From CAYFHQ01 sp964342805 (GTDB lineage: Bacteria; Bacillota; Clostridia; Peptostreptococcales; Acidaminobacteraceae), in contig CAYFHQ010000055.1 in assembly GCA_964342805.1 (NCBI GenBank), forward strand, positions 1-24,425: a stretch of 24,425 bases of DNA. Reading direction: 5' to 3'. The notes beneath the pieces were generated by a model. It was not told where the DNA came from and ran no database searches. It worked only from the letters and a program-made list of their open reading frames with translations. The translations under genes and the position numbers were made by a program. Positions 22,764 through 24,425 of the stretch are shown piece by piece (position 1 is the first letter of the stretch; every line of letters starts with the position of its first letter).

Positions 22764-24425
22764 ATGTGGACATACACAAAAAAAGAACTACAGGTGGATG
22801 GCCTTCCCGTTGAGGAGAGCCTTTTCACCACAGCCAATGGCTACATAGGTATTCGAGGCAACTTTGACGAGTCCACCTACGAGGGCTCCATCCGCGGGAC
22901 CTATATCAATGGCTTATACGAACTGGTGGATTTTGAGCATGCAGAAAATGCATATGGCTTTCCCCAGGTGAAAGAAAAGCAACCCAATATCATGGATACC
23001 CAGTCTCTCACCATCTTTTTAGACGGGGAACAGGTCAAGCTTAATCCGCAAAAAATGATCAACTATACCCGGGTGCTGGACATGAAGACAGGCGTCCAAA
23101 ACCGGTCCTACCGTTACCAGACGATCAATGGCAAAATCGCTGATCTGACTTTCGAGCGATTTGCTTCCTTTGTCACGCCGGAACTCTTTTTAATGGATAT
23201 CACCATTTCCTATGAAGGGGAAATCAAGGTGGTTTCCAAAGTGGAAGGAGACGTCCGCAATTATGTCAACCCCAAAGACCCCCGTGTGGGTCACTCTGGG
23301 GCGCATCTGATCCATGTGGAAAAGGTGACTAGCCAGACCTTCACGTCTCCACCCCAGGCAGGATTGATAACAAGCGGCCTCCAGATATCCTGCAAGACCC
23401 TCCGGTCTAAGATGACAGTCTCCTGCACCTCAGCCCACCGTGTTGGGGGGCAGTCCGTCCAAGTACAAGAGAACCTTCTTGAAGATGCGGCTTCAACGAC
23501 CATAATAGGGACCGGACGACTACAATTGACCAAATACAATGTCTTCACTGACACCTCTCGTCACCAGTCCCCAGCCCAAACTGGGCTGCAGCTCTTAGAA
23601 GACATTATAGGAAGAGACTTCCAGGGGCATGCCAAGGACCAAGAGGACTACCTGGCAGTATTTTGGAAGGAAAGTGACGTGGAAATTTTCGGCGCAGACG
23701 ACGTCCAAGAAGGCCTACGGTTTAACCTCTTTCAGCTGCTACAGTCTGTGGGCAAGGATGGTCGGCGGAATATTTCCGCCAAGGGACTTTCCGGTGAAGG
23801 GTATGAGGGCCACTACTTCTGGGACACAGAGATTTATGTGCTTCCAGTCTTCCAAATGACAGAACCCCAGATTGCCAAGTCCCTCCTTGAGTACCGGTAT
23901 GGCTTACTGGACCATGCCCGGAACCGGGCCAGGGAACTGGGTCATACCAAGGGGGTCAAGTTCCCTTGGCGGACCATTGGGGGCCGGGAGTGTTCAGCCT
24001 ATTTTCCAGCAGGGACTGCCCAATACCATATTAATGGGGACATCCTCTATGGTTTTATCCAGTACTATCAGTTTACTGGAGACTTGTCCTTCATTGCCGA
24101 CCAAGGCTTTGAGGTAGCAGTGGAAACCAGTCGTTTGTGGCTAGAACTGGGCCACTTTAGTGACGGCTTGTTTAAGATAGACAATGTCACAGGGCCTGAC
24201 GAATACACGGCCATTGTGAATAACAACTGGTATACCAATGGACTGGCGAAATTCTGCTTGGAATGGACGATTAAGTTTTCTGACCTCCTTAAGACGGAGT
24301 CGACAGAGTCCTTTGAAAGGCTCTGGACCCGGTTAGGTTTAAGTGAAGAGGAAATGGAAGCCTTTGGCCGGGCAGCTGGGGCCATGTATCTTCCTTACCA
24401 TGACCAACTGGGCGTAGACATGCAA
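22764..24425 (+). CDS. Glycoside hydrolase family 65 disaccharide phosphorylase (3' end outside window)
   Basis: The frame is open for 554 codons to the window edge; full members have about 750-780. The N-terminal beta-sandwich begins MWTYTKKELQVDGLPVEESL and has the family signature TANGYIGIRGNFDE. The catalytic barrel has EGHYFWDTEIYVLPVF, FPWRTIGGRECSAYFPAGTA, QYHINGDILYGFIQYY and GPDEYTAIVNNNWYTNGLAK, with the general acid at E480. GH65 enzymes split maltose, kojibiose, nigerose or trehalose with phosphate into beta-glucose-1-phosphate and a sugar. Which substrate applies cannot be told here. AAAGGAG at 22747-22753 overlaps the permease stop. The gene continues the importer operon, so the imported sugar is probably its substrate; a beta-phosphoglucomutase gene would be expected downstream. 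Confidence 0.95.
   Translation, partial: MWTYTKKELQVDGLPVEESLFTTANGYIGIRGNFDESTYEGSIRGTYINGLYELVDFEHAENAYGFPQVKEKQPNIMDTQSLTIFLDGEQVKLNPQKMINYTRVLDMKTGVQNRSYRYQTINGKIADLTFERFASFVTPELFLMDITISYEGEIKVVSKVEGDVRNYVNPKDPRVGHSGAHLIHVEKVTSQTFTSPPQAGLITSGLQISCKTLRSKMTVSCTSAHRVGGQSVQVQENLLEDAASTTIIGTGRLQLTKYNVFTDTSRHQSPAQTGLQLLEDIIGRDFQGHAKDQEDYLAVFWKESDVEIFGADDVQEGLRFNLFQLLQSVGKDGRRNISAKGLSGEGYEGHYFWDTEIYVLPVFQMTEPQIAKSLLEYRYGLLDHARNRARELGHTKGVKFPWRTIGGRECSAYFPAGTAQYHINGDILYGFIQYYQFTGDLSFIADQGFEVAVETSRLWLELGHFSDGLFKIDNVTGPDEYTAIVNNNWYTNGLAKFCLEWTIKFSDLLKTESTESFERLWTRLGLSEEEMEAFGRAAGAMYLPYHDQLGVDMQ

Overview
This window looks like a chromosomal segment of a low-to-mid GC member of the Bacillota, probably Clostridia. 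The evidence is strong AGGAGG-type ribosome binding sites, short U-rich intrinsic terminators, a ClpE-type chaperone, a LysR regulator resembling the clostridial selenium-metabolism group, and several one-direction operons with a few bases between genes. No rRNA, tRNA, CRISPR array, insertion sequence or phage gene was found.

Layout. (1) 1-804 is a LysR regulator on the minus strand, cut by the window edge, divergent from an operon of an AlbA_2/Schlafen-type regulator, an OmpR-family response regulator and a HAMP histidine kinase (997-4308). A terminator follows, then an Hsp20 chaperone and a membrane-anchored HtrA protease (4444-6111). This resembles a CssRS-HtrA envelope-stress module. (2) 6187-6528 is a small DsrE-like protein. 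(3) 6592-9959 is a copper-handling locus: an excisionase-type HTH regulator behind a strikingly regular operator array, a copper P-type ATPase with three 1-base deletions and one stop codon, and an intact copZ. (4) 10032-11927 holds a DUF1848 protein with a C-terminal CX3CX2C cluster, a macrodomain ADP-ribose hydrolase and an alkyltransferase-like protein, which may be a small nucleic-acid-damage group. (5) 12039-14408 is a ClpE-type unfoldase.

(6) 14550-18127 on the minus strand holds two adjacent, homologous, secreted or anchored stalk-domain proteins joined by a TGATG overlap. Both are broken: the first by an in-frame TAA, the second by frameshifts. (7) 18498-19217 is an AraC-family regulator with a structured 3' region. 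It is divergent from a sugar ABC importer (binding lipoprotein and two permeases) and a GH65 glycoside phosphorylase that runs off the window (19328-24425). Together these would import an alpha-linked disaccharide and split it with phosphate, saving ATP. The first permease carries an unusual extracytoplasmic insert of about 120 residues.

The most notable signals are the 30-bp-phased TTGTCC array before the HTH gene, the multi-lesion copper ATPase between intact partners, the coupled stalk-gene pair with its in-frame stop, and the enlarged permease loop. None of these alone proves a new system. All family calls come from reading the translated sequence, with no database search.
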